A stretch of 64,000 nt of DNA from UBA3069 sp050633465 (GTDB taxonomy: Bacteria > Pseudomonadota > Alphaproteobacteria > Rhodobacterales > Rhodobacteraceae): assembly GCA_050633465.1 (NCBI GenBank), contig JBOEGO010000002.1, positions 186,001 through 250,000 of the forward strand. Direction: 5' to 3'. Made by a program: the position numbers and the translations under genes. The notes under the pieces are model-generated. The model was not told where the DNA came from. It did no database searches and worked only from the letters and a program-made list of their open reading frames with translations. The first letter of the stretch is position 1. The number at the start of each line of letters is the position of its first letter. Shown here one piece after another: positions 25,843 to 33,469 of this stretch.

Positions 25843-26736
25843 TCAAACCCCGGCCATCAGACCCTTTTCGGCAGCCAGATCGCGCATCCGCTTTTGCAGT
25901 TTTTCAAAGGCGCGCACCTCGATCTGACGAATCCGTTCGCGGCTGACATCATATTCGCCGCTCAGGTCCTCTAGTGTGATCACCTCGTCCGACAGGCGGC
26001 GTTTGGTCAGAATATCCTTTTCGCGGTCATTCAACACATCCATCGCTGCCGCCAGCATTTCGCGTCGGGTTTGCAACTCGTCGCGGGCTTCGTAATCGCC
26101 CGCTTGATCTGCGTCTTCGTCCTCTAGCCAGTCCTGCCATTGCATCGTGCTGTCTTCGGACCCGACCATCGCATTCAACGAGGCATCGCCACCGGACATG
26201 CGGCGGTTCATCGAAATAACCTCGTCCTCGGTCACGCCCAGATCGGTGGCGATGCGGGTCAGGTGTTCGGGGCGCAGGTCGCCCTCTTCCAATGCGCCGA
26301 TGCGGGCCTTGGCCTTGCGAAGGTTAAAGAACAGTTTTTTCTGCGCCGAGGTGGTGCCAAGTTTCACAAGGCTCCATGAGCGCAGCACATACTCCTGAAT
26401 CGAGGCGCGGATCCACCACATGGCATAGGTCGCCAGCCGGAAGCCCTTTTCGGGATCAAACCGTTTGACCGCCTGCATCAGGCCCACGTTCGCCTCGGAG
26501 ATCACCTCGGCCTGGGGCAGGCCATAGCCGCGATAGCCCATGGCGATTTTCGCCGCCAGACGCAGGTGCGATGTCACCATCTGGTGCGCTGCTTCGGTGT
26601 CTTGTTCTTCGACCCAGCGTTTGGCCAGCATATATTCCTGTTCCGGTTCCAACAGCGGGAATTTACGGATTTCCTGCATATAGCGGTTCAACCCGCCTTC
26701 GGGCGTTGGTGCCGGAAGATTTGCGTAATTACTCAA
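25843..26736 (-). CDS. rpoH: RNA polymerase heat-shock sigma factor RpoH (sigma-32)
   Basis: This 297-aa sigma-70 family protein has region 2 (VISEANVGLMQAVKRFDPEKGFRLATYAMWWIRASIQEYVL, in parts) and the RpoH box QKKLFFNLRKAK that separates sigma-32 from other sigmas. Region 4 is also present (SRERIRQIEVRAFEKLQKRM). The start is TTG 26736 (fMet-SNYANLPAPTPEGG), preceded by GAGGAGGGA. No ATG lies closer in frame. Rhodobacterales often have two RpoH paralogs, and I cannot say which one this is. A heat-shock-like promoter lies upstream. Confidence 0.95.
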   Translation of the reverse strand: MSNYANLPAPTPEGGLNRYMQEIRKFPLLEPEQEYMLAKRWVEEQDTEAAHQMVTSHLRLAAKIAMGYRGYGLPQAEVISEANVGLMQAVKRFDPEKGFRLATYAMWWIRASIQEYVLRSWSLVKLGTTSAQKKLFFNLRKAKARIGALEEGDLRPEHLTRIATDLGVTEDEVISMNRRMSGGDASLNAMVGSEDSTMQWQDWLEDEDADQAGDYEARDELQTRREMLAAAMDVLNDREKDILTKRRLSDEVITLEDLSGEYDVSRERIRQIEVRAFEKLQKRMRDLAAEKGLMAGV

Positions 26737-26782
26737 TGTCTTGTCCCTCCTCGTAGGGGCCCAATGTTTACGGGCTTAACAT

Positions 26783-26813
26783 CCATATGGGCAGCGTATA
26801 GCGTATATTCAAC
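26783..26813 (-). promoter_or_regulatory. Candidate rpoH promoter, sigma-32/sigma-70 hybrid
   Basis: On the minus strand GTTGAAT (26807-26813) is followed after about 15 bp by CCCATAT, close to the heat-shock consensus CTTGAA...CCCCATnT. The same stretch reads as TTGAAT-17 bp-CATATG for the vegetative sigma. The predicted transcript start is about 40 bases before the TTG codon. Confidence 0.5.
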
Positions 26814-26907
26814 CCTTTCGGATCTGAATACTTAACGCAGGTTAAACGCCGTTCCGTCGCAAAAGGTCAGGGGAAAATGCCCAATTCACGCGGTCGTGTT
26901 GCGTGTT

Positions 26908-27945
26908 TCAGGGCGCGGGCGGCAGGCGCAGCGCATCAATCAGAGCCTGCATATCGTCGGGCACGGGGGCTTCGAACCGGATATCTTTGCCGCTGACAGG
27001 ATGCACAAACCCCAACACCTGCGCGTGCAGCGCCTGCCGTGGAAACGTGGCCGCAGCCGCCTGCCCCTGCGGCGAAATCACCTTGGCCGCCAGTTTGCGC
27101 CGCCCGCCATAGGTCGGATCGCCGACCAGTGAATGCCCCGCGTGGGCCATATGCACACGGATCTGATGCGTGCGGCCGGTTTCCAGCCAGCATTCCACCA
27201 AAGACGCGGCGGGCGGGGTGCCGAAAGTTTCAACAATGCGCACACGGGTCACCGCATGGCGTCCGCCCTGAAACAGCACCGCCTGCCGCTGGCGGTCGGT
27301 TTTGTGCCGCGCCAGTTGGGTGGTGATTTTCATAATATTTCCGGGTTCGAAATTCACGCCCTTGATGCCACGCACACGCGGGTCATTGGCATCGGGCGCG
27401 CCGTAAACGACCGCTTTGTAATAGCGTTCGACCGTGTGTTTTTCGAATTGTTCCGCCAGCCCGTGATGCGCCCGGTCGGTTTTGGCCACCACCAGCAACC
27501 CGCTGGTTTCCTTGTCAATTCTATGCACGATGCCGGGGCGTTTCGACCCGCCGACACCCGACAATGTATCGCCGCAGTGATGCAACAACGCATTGACCAG
27601 CGTCCCCCCCGGGCTGCCTGGCGCGGGATGCACCACCATGCCGACGGGTTTGTTGATCACGATCAGGTCGTCATCCTCGAACACCACGTCAAGCGCGATA
27701 TCTTCTGGCCCTATGTGGCTGTCCTGGGCTTCGGGCACGGTGATTTCCAACACATCGCCTTCGGCCACGCGTGACTTTGGGTCGGTAACCGGCACGCCAT
27801 TCAACTTGACCTGCCCGTCCGCAATCAACCGCCCCAAACGGGTGCGCGACAGGGCCGCATCATCGGGCACATCACGCGCCAGTGCCTTGTCCAGCCGGCC
27901 GGGCGGGTCGGCATGGATGCGAACGGACAGGCGCGTTGTGTTCAT
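26908..27945 (-). CDS. rluD: Ribosomal large-subunit pseudouridine synthase RluD-like
   Basis: This 345-aa enzyme has an N-terminal S4 domain (RLDKALARDVPDDAALSRTRL), then the RluA-family catalytic motif GIVHRIDKETSGLLVVAKTD with the nucleophilic Asp. It modifies uridines in 23S rRNA helix 69 in the RluD group. ATG 27945 (MNTTRLSVRI) begins at the S4 domain. The extra upstream codons to 27975 are unlikely to be used. It is upstream of rpoH on the same strand. Confidence 0.9.
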   Translation of the reverse strand: MNTTRLSVRIHADPPGRLDKALARDVPDDAALSRTRLGRLIADGQVKLNGVPVTDPKSRVAEGDVLEITVPEAQDSHIGPEDIALDVVFEDDDLIVINKPVGMVVHPAPGSPGGTLVNALLHHCGDTLSGVGGSKRPGIVHRIDKETSGLLVVAKTDRAHHGLAEQFEKHTVERYYKAVVYGAPDANDPRVRGIKGVNFEPGNIMKITTQLARHKTDRQRQAVLFQGGRHAVTRVRIVETFGTPPAASLVECWLETGRTHQIRVHMAHAGHSLVGDPTYGGRRKLAAKVISPQGQAAAATFPRQALHAQVLGFVHPVSGKDIRFEAPVPDDMQALIDALRLPPAP

Positions 27946-28046
27946 TTTCAACCCTCGGGCCGCGATATGGGCCAATGTAGAATGAGCCGCGTTCTACCCA
28001 TCGCGATACCGCTTGTCACGCGCCGCCATTGGGCGAAACCTGGCTG

Positions 28047-28076
28047 TTGGTGAAATTTTCTAATTTTTAGTATATA
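28047..28076 (+). promoter_or_regulatory. Promoter of the small Lys-rich protein cluster
   Basis: TTGGTG (28047-28052), 18-bp spacer, TATATA (28071-28076). The start region contains a TATACATTTGATACA element with repeated ATACA, which could be an operator for the ribbon-helix-helix protein encoded immediately downstream. Confidence 0.5.
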
Positions 28077-28128
28077 CATTTGATACACAATGCAGTTACA
28101 ACGCCTATACCAATCAAGGACTGATCCC

Positions 28129-28308
28129 ATGTCGGAGAAGAAAAAGTCGAAGAAGAAGGACCTGAAAGACAGCCAGCTGATCATCAGAATCGCAGGCGCT
28201 GACAGGGACAGGTTTGTTTCACTGTGCGACACGCTGGACACCAGCGCAGCACGTGAAATCCGCCGCTTTATCCGCGACTTTCTGGCCGAGCACGAGGACA
28301 AGACTTGA
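28129..28308 (+). CDS. Small ribbon-helix-helix-like protein
   Basis: This 59-aa protein has a Lys-rich start (MSEKKKSKKKDLKD) followed by a strand (SQLIIRIAG) and two helices (DRDRFVSLCDTLD, SAAREIRRFIRDFLAEHE), which reads as a ribbon-helix-helix DNA-binding unit. Although the frame opens at 28090, ATG 28129 gives the compact domain. It is first in a cluster of three small basic proteins. Function unknown; an antitoxin-like or autoregulator role is possible, but there is no toxin partner. Confidence 0.7.
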   Translation: MSEKKKSKKKDLKDSQLIIRIAGADRDRFVSLCDTLDTSAAREIRRFIRDFLAEHEDKT

Positions 28309-28341
28309 GCGGTCGTAAATTGATCTAAAAGGAGAAACACC

Positions 28342-28461
28342 ATGGCGAAGAAAGCCAAAATCAAAGACCTGAAAAAAGAAGTCAAACTGCGCGAATCCAA
28401 AGTTGCCCGTCAGCAGAGCAAGCTGAAAGCAGCCAAAAAAGCGCTGAAAAAAGCAGCCTGA
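28342..28461 (+). CDS. 39-aa Lys/Ala-rich coiled-coil peptide
   Basis: The short frame MAKKAKIKDLKKEVKLRESK... ends ALKKAA and has a strong AAAGGAG ribosome-binding site 9 bases upstream, placed 33 bases after the previous stop. It is 13 Lys in 39 residues and predicted to be a single amphipathic or coiled helix. No family is recognised. The good ribosome-binding site, tight spacing and similar composition to its neighbours support it as a real gene. Confidence 0.65.
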   Translation: MAKKAKIKDLKKEVKLRESKVARQQSKLKAAKKALKKAA

Positions 28462-28536
28462 TCTGATCGGTCTGTATTGGGGGGCTGTCCGGCTGGGCCG
28501 CCCCCCTTTCATTTTTTCCAAGCAAAGGATCGCACC

Positions 28537-29058
28537 ATGCCCCCCATCCAGAACGTCACGGGCGTCGGGCCCAGCCTTGCTGCGCGGCTGGCCGAAAAAG
28601 GCATCACATCGGCCACGGAAATGGCGCAGGCCCCGGCAGCAGAGCTGCTGAGTGTGCCCGGAATCGGCGAACGCCGTGTTGCGCAATTGCTGGCCGCGGC
28701 CAAGGCCGTCGTCGCCGCCGCCGAAGGGGCCACAGCCCCCGCCCCCGCCGCATCTGCCCCGGTGCAAACGACTGCAGCCAAGGCCGCGCCCAAAGCCCAG
28801 CCCAAAGCCAAGTCGAAAACAAAGGACAGGTCGAAAACAAAATCCAAGGCGGACAAGAAAACCAAAAAGCCATCGGGCAAAAAGGTGAAATCCTCCAAAT
28901 CTGCCAAGGATAAGAAATCCGCAGATAAAAAGGACCAAAAGTCAGAAAAAGCCGCTGCAAAAAAGGCAGGCAAGGGTAAATCAAAGGGCAAAAAGCCAAA
29001 AGATAAGGCCAAGGCCAAACCGAAAAAAGCCGCCAAGGCCAAGTCAAAGAAAAAATGA
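28537..29058 (+). CDS. Helix-hairpin-helix protein with histone H1-like Lys/Ala tail
   Basis: In this 173-aa protein residues ~1-55 contain two helix-hairpin-helix motifs (VTGVGPSLAARLAEKGI, VPGIGERRVAQLLAAAK) that bind DNA nonspecifically. The remaining ~115 residues are almost only Lys, Ala, Ser and Pro (TKDRSKTKSKADKKTKKPSG), like the tail of histone H1 or bacterial Hc-type nucleoid proteins. ATG 28537 follows AAAGGA. Likely role: DNA compaction or nucleoid binding, inferred from composition. Confidence 0.8.
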   Translation: MPPIQNVTGVGPSLAARLAEKGITSATEMAQAPAAELLSVPGIGERRVAQLLAAAKAVVAAAEGATAPAPAASAPVQTTAAKAAPKAQPKAKSKTKDRSKTKSKADKKTKKPSGKKVKSSKSAKDKKSADKKDQKSEKAAAKKAGKGKSKGKKPKDKAKAKPKKAAKAKSKKK

Positions 29059-29061
29059 CGC

Positions 29062-29097
29062 CCCGCCTGCCCTGTGGTTCAAGCAGGCAGGGCGGGC
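29062..29097. terminator. Hairpin between convergent genes
   Basis: GCCCCGCCTGCC pairs with GGCAGGGCGGG (one bulge) in the 43-bp gap between the HhH gene and the decarboxylase. It is likely a bidirectional transcript end, although T-tracts are short. Confidence 0.5.
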
Positions 29098-29101
29098 CGG
29101 A

Positions 29102-31399
29102 TCATTCGGCAACGCAATCCGCGAAATACTGCATCCGCCCATCGGAATCCCGTTCCTGCACCAGCCCGTGAATATCGGTTTCAAACCCCGGACATTCGCG
29201 TGAAAATTCGCGGTTAAACTGCAGGAATTCAACGATTTTCTTGTTGAACACCTCGCCCGGTATCAACAGCGGAATCCCCGGCGGATAGGGGGTGACCAGA
29301 CTGGTGGTAATGCGCCCCTCTAGCTGGTCAATCGGCACCCGCTGCGTGGTGCGCTGCGCGATATGGGCAAAGGCATCCGCCGGTTTCATCGCCGGTGTGT
29401 GGTCGCTCAGATAGATGTCGGTCGACAGGATCGCCACGTCATATTTCGCATACATCTGATGCACATGCTGACACAGATCCCGCAGGCCCATGCCCTCGTA
29501 TCTGGGGTGTTTGGCGCAGAATTCCGGCATGGTGCGCCACATCGGCTGGTTCTTGGCATGGTCATCCTTGAACTGTTGCAGCGCCGTTAACAGCGTGTTC
29601 CAACGCCCCTTGGTGATGCCGATAGTGAACAGGATGAAAAAGCTGTAAAGCCCTGTTTTTTCAACAACAACCCCGTGTTCGGCCAGGTATTTCGTCACGA
29701 TCGAGGCCGGAATGCCTGTCGCTTCGAACCGCCCGTCAAGGTTCAGGCCCGGTGTGATCAGCGTGGCCTTGATCGGGTCCAGCATGTTGAAACCGGGGGC
29801 CATATCGCCAAACCCGTGCCATGATTCCGCGCCGTCGGATTGCTGCACGCCGTCCGCATCGGTGCGCCGCAACACCCAATCGCGGGTTTCGCCCATGCCA
29901 TCTTCGGTGTGGTCAAAATCTTCGGGGCCCCAGACCTGAAACCACCAGTCATTTTCGCCGAATTCCTCGTCGACCTTGCGCATGGCGCGACGGAAATCCA
30001 GGGCTTCGGTGATGCTTTCCTCGACCAAGGCAGTGCCGCCCGGCGGTTCCATCATTGCGGCTGCCACATCGCAACTGGCGATGATCGAATATTGCGGGCT
30101 GGTCGAGGTGTGCATCAGATAGGATTCGTTAAACAGATGCCTGTCCAGTTTGGTATCCTGACTGTCCTGCACCAAAACATGGCTGGCCTGCGAAATCCCC
30201 GCCAGCAATTTGTGAATGGATTGCGTGGCATAGGTTACGGACGAACGGGTGCGATCACGGCTGCGCCCCATCGCGTGATAGGTGCTGTAAAACGGGTGGA
30301 ATGCGGCATGGGGCAGCCATGCCTCGTCGAAATGCAGGTTTTCAACATAGCCGTCCAGCAGCCCCTTGATGGTTTCGGTGTTATACAACACCCCGTCATA
30401 GGTGGATTGCGTCAGCGTCATGATGCGCGGTTTCACCGTATCCGCATCAACATGCTGCAACAGCGGGTTGGCGCGGATTTTCGCGCGGATCGACTCGATT
30501 TCGAACTCTGATTGCTGGATCGGGCCGATGATGCCCCAATGGTTGCGCGTCGGTTTCAAAAACACCGGCACAGCGCCCGTCATGATGATCGAATGCAGGA
30601 TGGATTTGTGACAGTTGCGATCCACCACAACCACATCACCGGGCGCAACCGTATGATGCCACACCATTTTATTGCTGGTGCTGGTGCCATTGGTCACGAA
30701 AAAACAATGATCGGCGTTGAAAATTCGCGCCGCGTTGCGCTCGGATGCGCCGATTGCGCCGTTGTGATCCAACAGCTGGCCCAGTTCCTCGACCGCGTTG
30801 CAAACATCGGCACGCAGCATGTTTTCACCGTAAAACTGGTGATACATCTGCCCGATGGGGGATTTCAAAAACGCCACGCCGCCGGAATGGCCGGGGCAGT
30901 GCCACGAATAGGATCCGTCCTCGGCGTAATCCAGCAGCGCCTTGAAAAACGGCGGCTGGATCGATTCGAGGTATGATTTCGCTTCGCGGATGATGTGGCG
31001 GGCGACGAATTCGGGCGTGTCCTCGAACATATGGATGAACCCGTGCAATTCGCGCAGGATGTCATTGGGCAGGTGGCGGCTGGTTTTGGTTTCACCGTAA
31101 ACGTAAATCGGCACCTCTTCGTTTTTCCAGCGCACTTCTTCGATGAAATTGCGCAGGTTCAGCACCGCAGGGTCCAGATCGGGACCGGGGGTGAATTCCT
31201 CGTCGTCGATCGACAGAACAAAGGCGCTGGCGCGGCTTTGCTGTTGGGCGAATTGCGACAGGTCGCCATAGCTGGTGACGCCCAGAACCTCGAATCCCTC
31301 ATCCTCGATCGCCTTGGCCATGGCGCGAATGCCCGACCCCGACGAATTCTCAGATCGGAAATCTTCGTCAATGATAACAATAGGAAAGCGGAATTTCAT
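29102..31399 (-). CDS. Orn/Lys/Arg decarboxylase family protein (fold type I, wing-domain class)
   Basis: This 765-aa PLP enzyme has an N-terminal receiver-like wing domain (FPIVIIDEDFRSENSSGSGI), a catalytic domain with HCPGHSGGVAF, FFVTNGTSTSNKMVWH and the PLP lysine in YATQSIHKLLAG, and the usual C-terminal domain (LLIPGEVFNKKIVEFL). It resembles acid-inducible arginine, lysine or ornithine decarboxylases that make polyamine precursors. The substrate cannot be fixed by eye. ATG 31399 (MKFRFPIVI) has GGAG 6 bases upstream. No antiporter gene is adjacent, unlike acid-resistance operons. Confidence 0.9.
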   Translation of the reverse strand: MKFRFPIVIIDEDFRSENSSGSGIRAMAKAIEDEGFEVLGVTSYGDLSQFAQQQSRASAFVLSIDDEEFTPGPDLDPAVLNLRNFIEEVRWKNEEVPIYVYGETKTSRHLPNDILRELHGFIHMFEDTPEFVARHIIREAKSYLESIQPPFFKALLDYAEDGSYSWHCPGHSGGVAFLKSPIGQMYHQFYGENMLRADVCNAVEELGQLLDHNGAIGASERNAARIFNADHCFFVTNGTSTSNKMVWHHTVAPGDVVVVDRNCHKSILHSIIMTGAVPVFLKPTRNHWGIIGPIQQSEFEIESIRAKIRANPLLQHVDADTVKPRIMTLTQSTYDGVLYNTETIKGLLDGYVENLHFDEAWLPHAAFHPFYSTYHAMGRSRDRTRSSVTYATQSIHKLLAGISQASHVLVQDSQDTKLDRHLFNESYLMHTSTSPQYSIIASCDVAAAMMEPPGGTALVEESITEALDFRRAMRKVDEEFGENDWWFQVWGPEDFDHTEDGMGETRDWVLRRTDADGVQQSDGAESWHGFGDMAPGFNMLDPIKATLITPGLNLDGRFEATGIPASIVTKYLAEHGVVVEKTGLYSFFILFTIGITKGRWNTLLTALQQFKDDHAKNQPMWRTMPEFCAKHPRYEGMGLRDLCQHVHQMYAKYDVAILSTDIYLSDHTPAMKPADAFAHIAQRTTQRVPIDQLEGRITTSLVTPYPPGIPLLIPGEVFNKKIVEFLQFNREFSRECPGFETDIHGLVQERDSDGRMQYFADCVAE

Positions 31400-31575
31400 G
31401 GAAATCTCCATCAGGGGCCACGGGCGTTTGACACAACATAACAGACCCACACCGAACTAATAGCTGTCATGCAAATCAATTCGCCGGCGGGCGGCATTTG
31501 GGCAATCACGCAGCAGTCAGAACGCGCAACATGCAAATTCAAAAGCTGTTCATCGTATCGGTCTGGGGGGGTAGA

Positions 31576-31652
31576 TGGTACCGCCTCCCCGGCTTGAACG
31601 GGGGACCTCTGGATCCACAATCCAGCGCTCTAACCAACTGAGCTAAGGCGGC
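31576..31652 (-). tRNA. tRNA-His (anticodon GTG)
   Basis: The 77-nt cloverleaf on the minus strand has a GCCGCCT/AGGCGGT acceptor stem, D-arm GCTC...GAGC, anticodon arm CTGGA-TTGTGGA-TCCAG with GTG, and T-arm CCCCG-TTCAAGC-CGGGG. CCA is encoded. Position 1 is G, position 72 is U, the discriminator 73 is A, and the base before position 1 is U. It therefore lacks the usual encoded G-1 and C73, the known alphaproteobacterial variant of tRNA-His identity. Confidence 0.95.
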
Positions 31653-31826
31653 ACTGGCGGCGGATTTACCCCCCCCTGCGCGTGATTGCAAGCCTGTAAA
31701 ACACCCAAATCCCGACTTTGTTCAAACTTTGCCGCCGATGGGCACGGTTCGCGCCACCCCCTGCCCGCTTGCCATTCCGCAGCGAACCCGATAGCACTCC
31801 GCCCTGATATGGAACCGGAGGCCAAC

Positions 31827-32012
31827 ATGGGCATCGACACAGAACGCGACATCGAGGCAAACATGCAAATCGGCCCGACCGATCACGGCATGGTCCGCAT
31901 CTTTATCGAAGCGGCAGGTGTTGAAATTCCGATGGATTTCGACCCGGAAGAGGCCGAAGAAATCGCCGAGGAAATTCGCGCCGCAGCCGCCGCTGCCCGC
32001 GCCGTCAAATAA
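31827..32012 (+). CDS. Small acidic conserved-type protein of unknown function
   Basis: This 61-aa protein (MGIDTERDIEANMQIGPTDH ...) has the body MVRIFIEAAGVEIPMDFDPEEAEEIAEEIRAAAAAA. ATG 31827 is preceded by CGGAGGCCAAC, a strong ribosome-binding site. It is rich in Glu and Ala, with one beta-hairpin and one helix predicted. I do not recognise a function. It stands alone between tRNA-His and mmcB. Confidence 0.75.
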   Translation: MGIDTERDIEANMQIGPTDHGMVRIFIEAAGVEIPMDFDPEEAEEIAEEIRAAAAAARAVK

Positions 32013-32091
32013 TCACGCGGCTTTTCGCCCTTTCGCACCGCCCTTTCGTTTCACGCCCGCCCCTTCGTGACCGCCGTTCAATCCTGTCGCT

Positions 32092-32562
32092 CTACTGCAA
32101 CCCGCCCTGCCCCAACCGTGCATCCGGGTCGCGCAGGGCGTGCAACCGCAGCGCCGCATGCACCGCGAATTTTTGGGTCAACGCCTTGCGCCGCGCGCCC
32201 GCCAGCCGCATTTGCGGCCCCATCCGCATGATCTGCGCATCATAGGGGTCGGCCAGCATCAGCCCCGTGTCATCGGGCAGCAGGTCAATCGGGAAATCCG
32301 CATCCACCGCCCAGAAATAATGATCACACCATTCCAGATATTTCTGCCATTTCGAATCTGTCTGAAAATCGGCACGGCAGGATTTGCACTCTACCAGCCA
32401 GAACTCTCCCTTTGGGCCAAGCGCCATCACATCCACCCGCAAACCACGGGTAGGAACGAATTCTTCGACACAGGCGAACCCGTGGCTGGCCAAATGCCGC
32501 GCCACCCCGCGTTGCAACAACCGCCCCGGCTGCATGGCCGGCCTATGTTCCATCCCGTTCAT
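32092..32562 (-). CDS. mmcB: MmcB-family DNA repair putative endonuclease
   Basis: This 156-aa protein has a PD-(D/E)xK nuclease-like core: RVDVMALGPKGEFWLVECKS (D...E-x-K) with a helix before it (LLQRGVARHLASHGF). It matches MmcB, an SOS-induced mitomycin-C resistance protein known from Caulobacter. The frame opens at 32604, but those codons contain the SOS box, so I place the start at ATG 32562 (MNGMEHRPAM). ATG 32553 is an alternative. Confidence 0.82.
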   Translation of the reverse strand: MNGMEHRPAMQPGRLLQRGVARHLASHGFACVEEFVPTRGLRVDVMALGPKGEFWLVECKSCRADFQTDSKWQKYLEWCDHYFWAVDADFPIDLLPDDTGLMLADPYDAQIMRMGPQMRLAGARRKALTQKFAVHAALRLHALRDPDARLGQGGLQ

Positions 32563-32575
32563 ATTCGTATGATTT

Positions 32576-32590
32576 GAACAAAACATGAAC
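32576..32590 (-). promoter_or_regulatory. LexA (SOS) box upstream of mmcB
   Basis: On the minus strand GTTC-ATGTTTT-GTTC is an exact match to the alphaproteobacterial GTTC-N7-GTTC LexA site, 14 bases upstream of the chosen mmcB start. Confidence 0.85.
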
Positions 32591-32630
32591 GAAATCAACC
32601 CCAACTGAAAAATTCAGTTGCGGCGACCAC

Positions 32631-32659
32631 TTGTCGAACACCCCTGCGCGCACTAAGTC
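32631..32659 (+). promoter_or_regulatory. Promoter of the structured RNA gene
   Basis: TTGTCG (32631-32636, within CTTGTC, close to the alphaproteobacterial CTTGAC), 17-bp spacer, TAAGTC (32654-32659). The predicted start coincides with the 5' side of the closing stem of the RNA at about 32664. Confidence 0.5.
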
Positions 32660-32660
32660 T

Positions 32661-32831
32661 GGTGGTGGCGGGTGCTGCTCTTCCCGTGATACGGTTGCAT
32701 TCCGGTGGCCTTAAGCAATTCCGAGGGAGCTGGCTCTGTTCTGGCCCTGGCCTGATTACCTGGCGCCCACCTGTACATACAGGTCCTCGGGAATGAGAGA
32801 ACCACACGGTTGCTGCGGGCCCGCCACCTTT
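32661..32831 (+). ncRNA. Rod-like structured RNA, probably 6S RNA (SsrS)
   Basis: No ORF is supported here. GGTGGCGGG (32664-32672) pairs perfectly with CCCGCCACC (32820-32828), followed by TTTT, closing a ~168-nt transcript. Inside, ATTCCGAGG (32709-32717) pairs with CCTCGGGAAT (32784-32793, one bulge), and a tip hairpin ACCTGT/ACAGGT lies near 32769-32784. Small hairpins CCGT-GAT-ACGG and AACC-ACAC-GGTT lie in an internal asymmetric bubble. Long rod, central bubble, size and promoter placement fit 6S RNA, but the family assignment is inference. Flanks can extend the stem to 32648-32843. Confidence 0.5.
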
Positions 32832-32877
32832 TCCCACTTGCGCTAACGCCTTGGTATCACACGCAAACGATAGCGCA

Positions 32878-32908
32878 GAAAAGAAAAGGACGCCCGAGGG
32901 AGGCGTCC
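32878..32908 (-). terminator. Intrinsic terminator of the 111-aa membrane protein gene
   Basis: Stem GGACGCC / GGCGTCC (32888-32894, 32902-32908), followed on the minus strand by TTTTCTTTTC. It separates this gene from the RNA gene that converges on it. Confidence 0.85.
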
Positions 32909-32943
32909 AGTTCTCGCATGAATTTCTGGATCGGTGACCGTGA

Positions 32944-33279
32944 TCAACGGCGCTTGTGCAGACCCTTTTGCGCGGGTGCAGCGGCACGCACGCGGATCGG
33001 TTTGCTGGTGTCAATGCGGATCGGCATCTTGCGGCCACCACGCGGGCCGTCGTCATCATCGTCCTTCATCCGCATCACCGCGATGGCAAATTGAACGCCC
33101 GCAAACACAATACCGTTTGCCAGCCAAAGGATGAACACCGCCAACAGGCCGGACTCGCTATGCGTTACCAGATGCCACAGGTTTGCGATATTAAACCACA
33201 GCAACATACCGACAAACACCGCAGCAATGGCAAAACCAATGGCGACGTTGATGATATACATACGGATCAGTTTGGGCAT
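32944..33279 (-). CDS. Small two-helix membrane protein of unknown function
   Basis: This 111-aa protein has two membrane segments (IINVAIGFAIAAVFVGMLLW and LLAVFILWLANGIVFAGVQF), then a cytoplasmic DDDDD run and a basic tail (RGGRKMPIRIDTSKPIRVRA). No family is recognised. It is a single-gene unit with its own terminator. ATG 33279 has GGGAGGAAGCATA upstream. Confidence 0.8.
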   Translation of the reverse strand: MPKLIRMYIINVAIGFAIAAVFVGMLLWFNIANLWHLVTHSESGLLAVFILWLANGIVFAGVQFAIAVMRMKDDDDDGPRGGRKMPIRIDTSKPIRVRAAAPAQKGLHKRR

Positions 33280-33469
33280 TATGCTTCCTCCCGGACAGCC
33301 TGCCAGATAAATCTATCCCTTTATCGCCGGATGACAAGGGGTAGCCCGTGGAAATCCCGCATTCCGCGTCAATCCGCCCGCAAAAGGCCTATTTACAGCC
33401 CGCGCTCTTGTTTCGTGGCCCGCCTGCGCTAGGCTTGCTATCAACCGAACGGCAAGGAAAAACAACGCC

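Noticed and set aside
31576..31652. tRNA-His as an integration site
   Set aside because: No integrase, duplicated tRNA 3' end or compositional break is present beside it.
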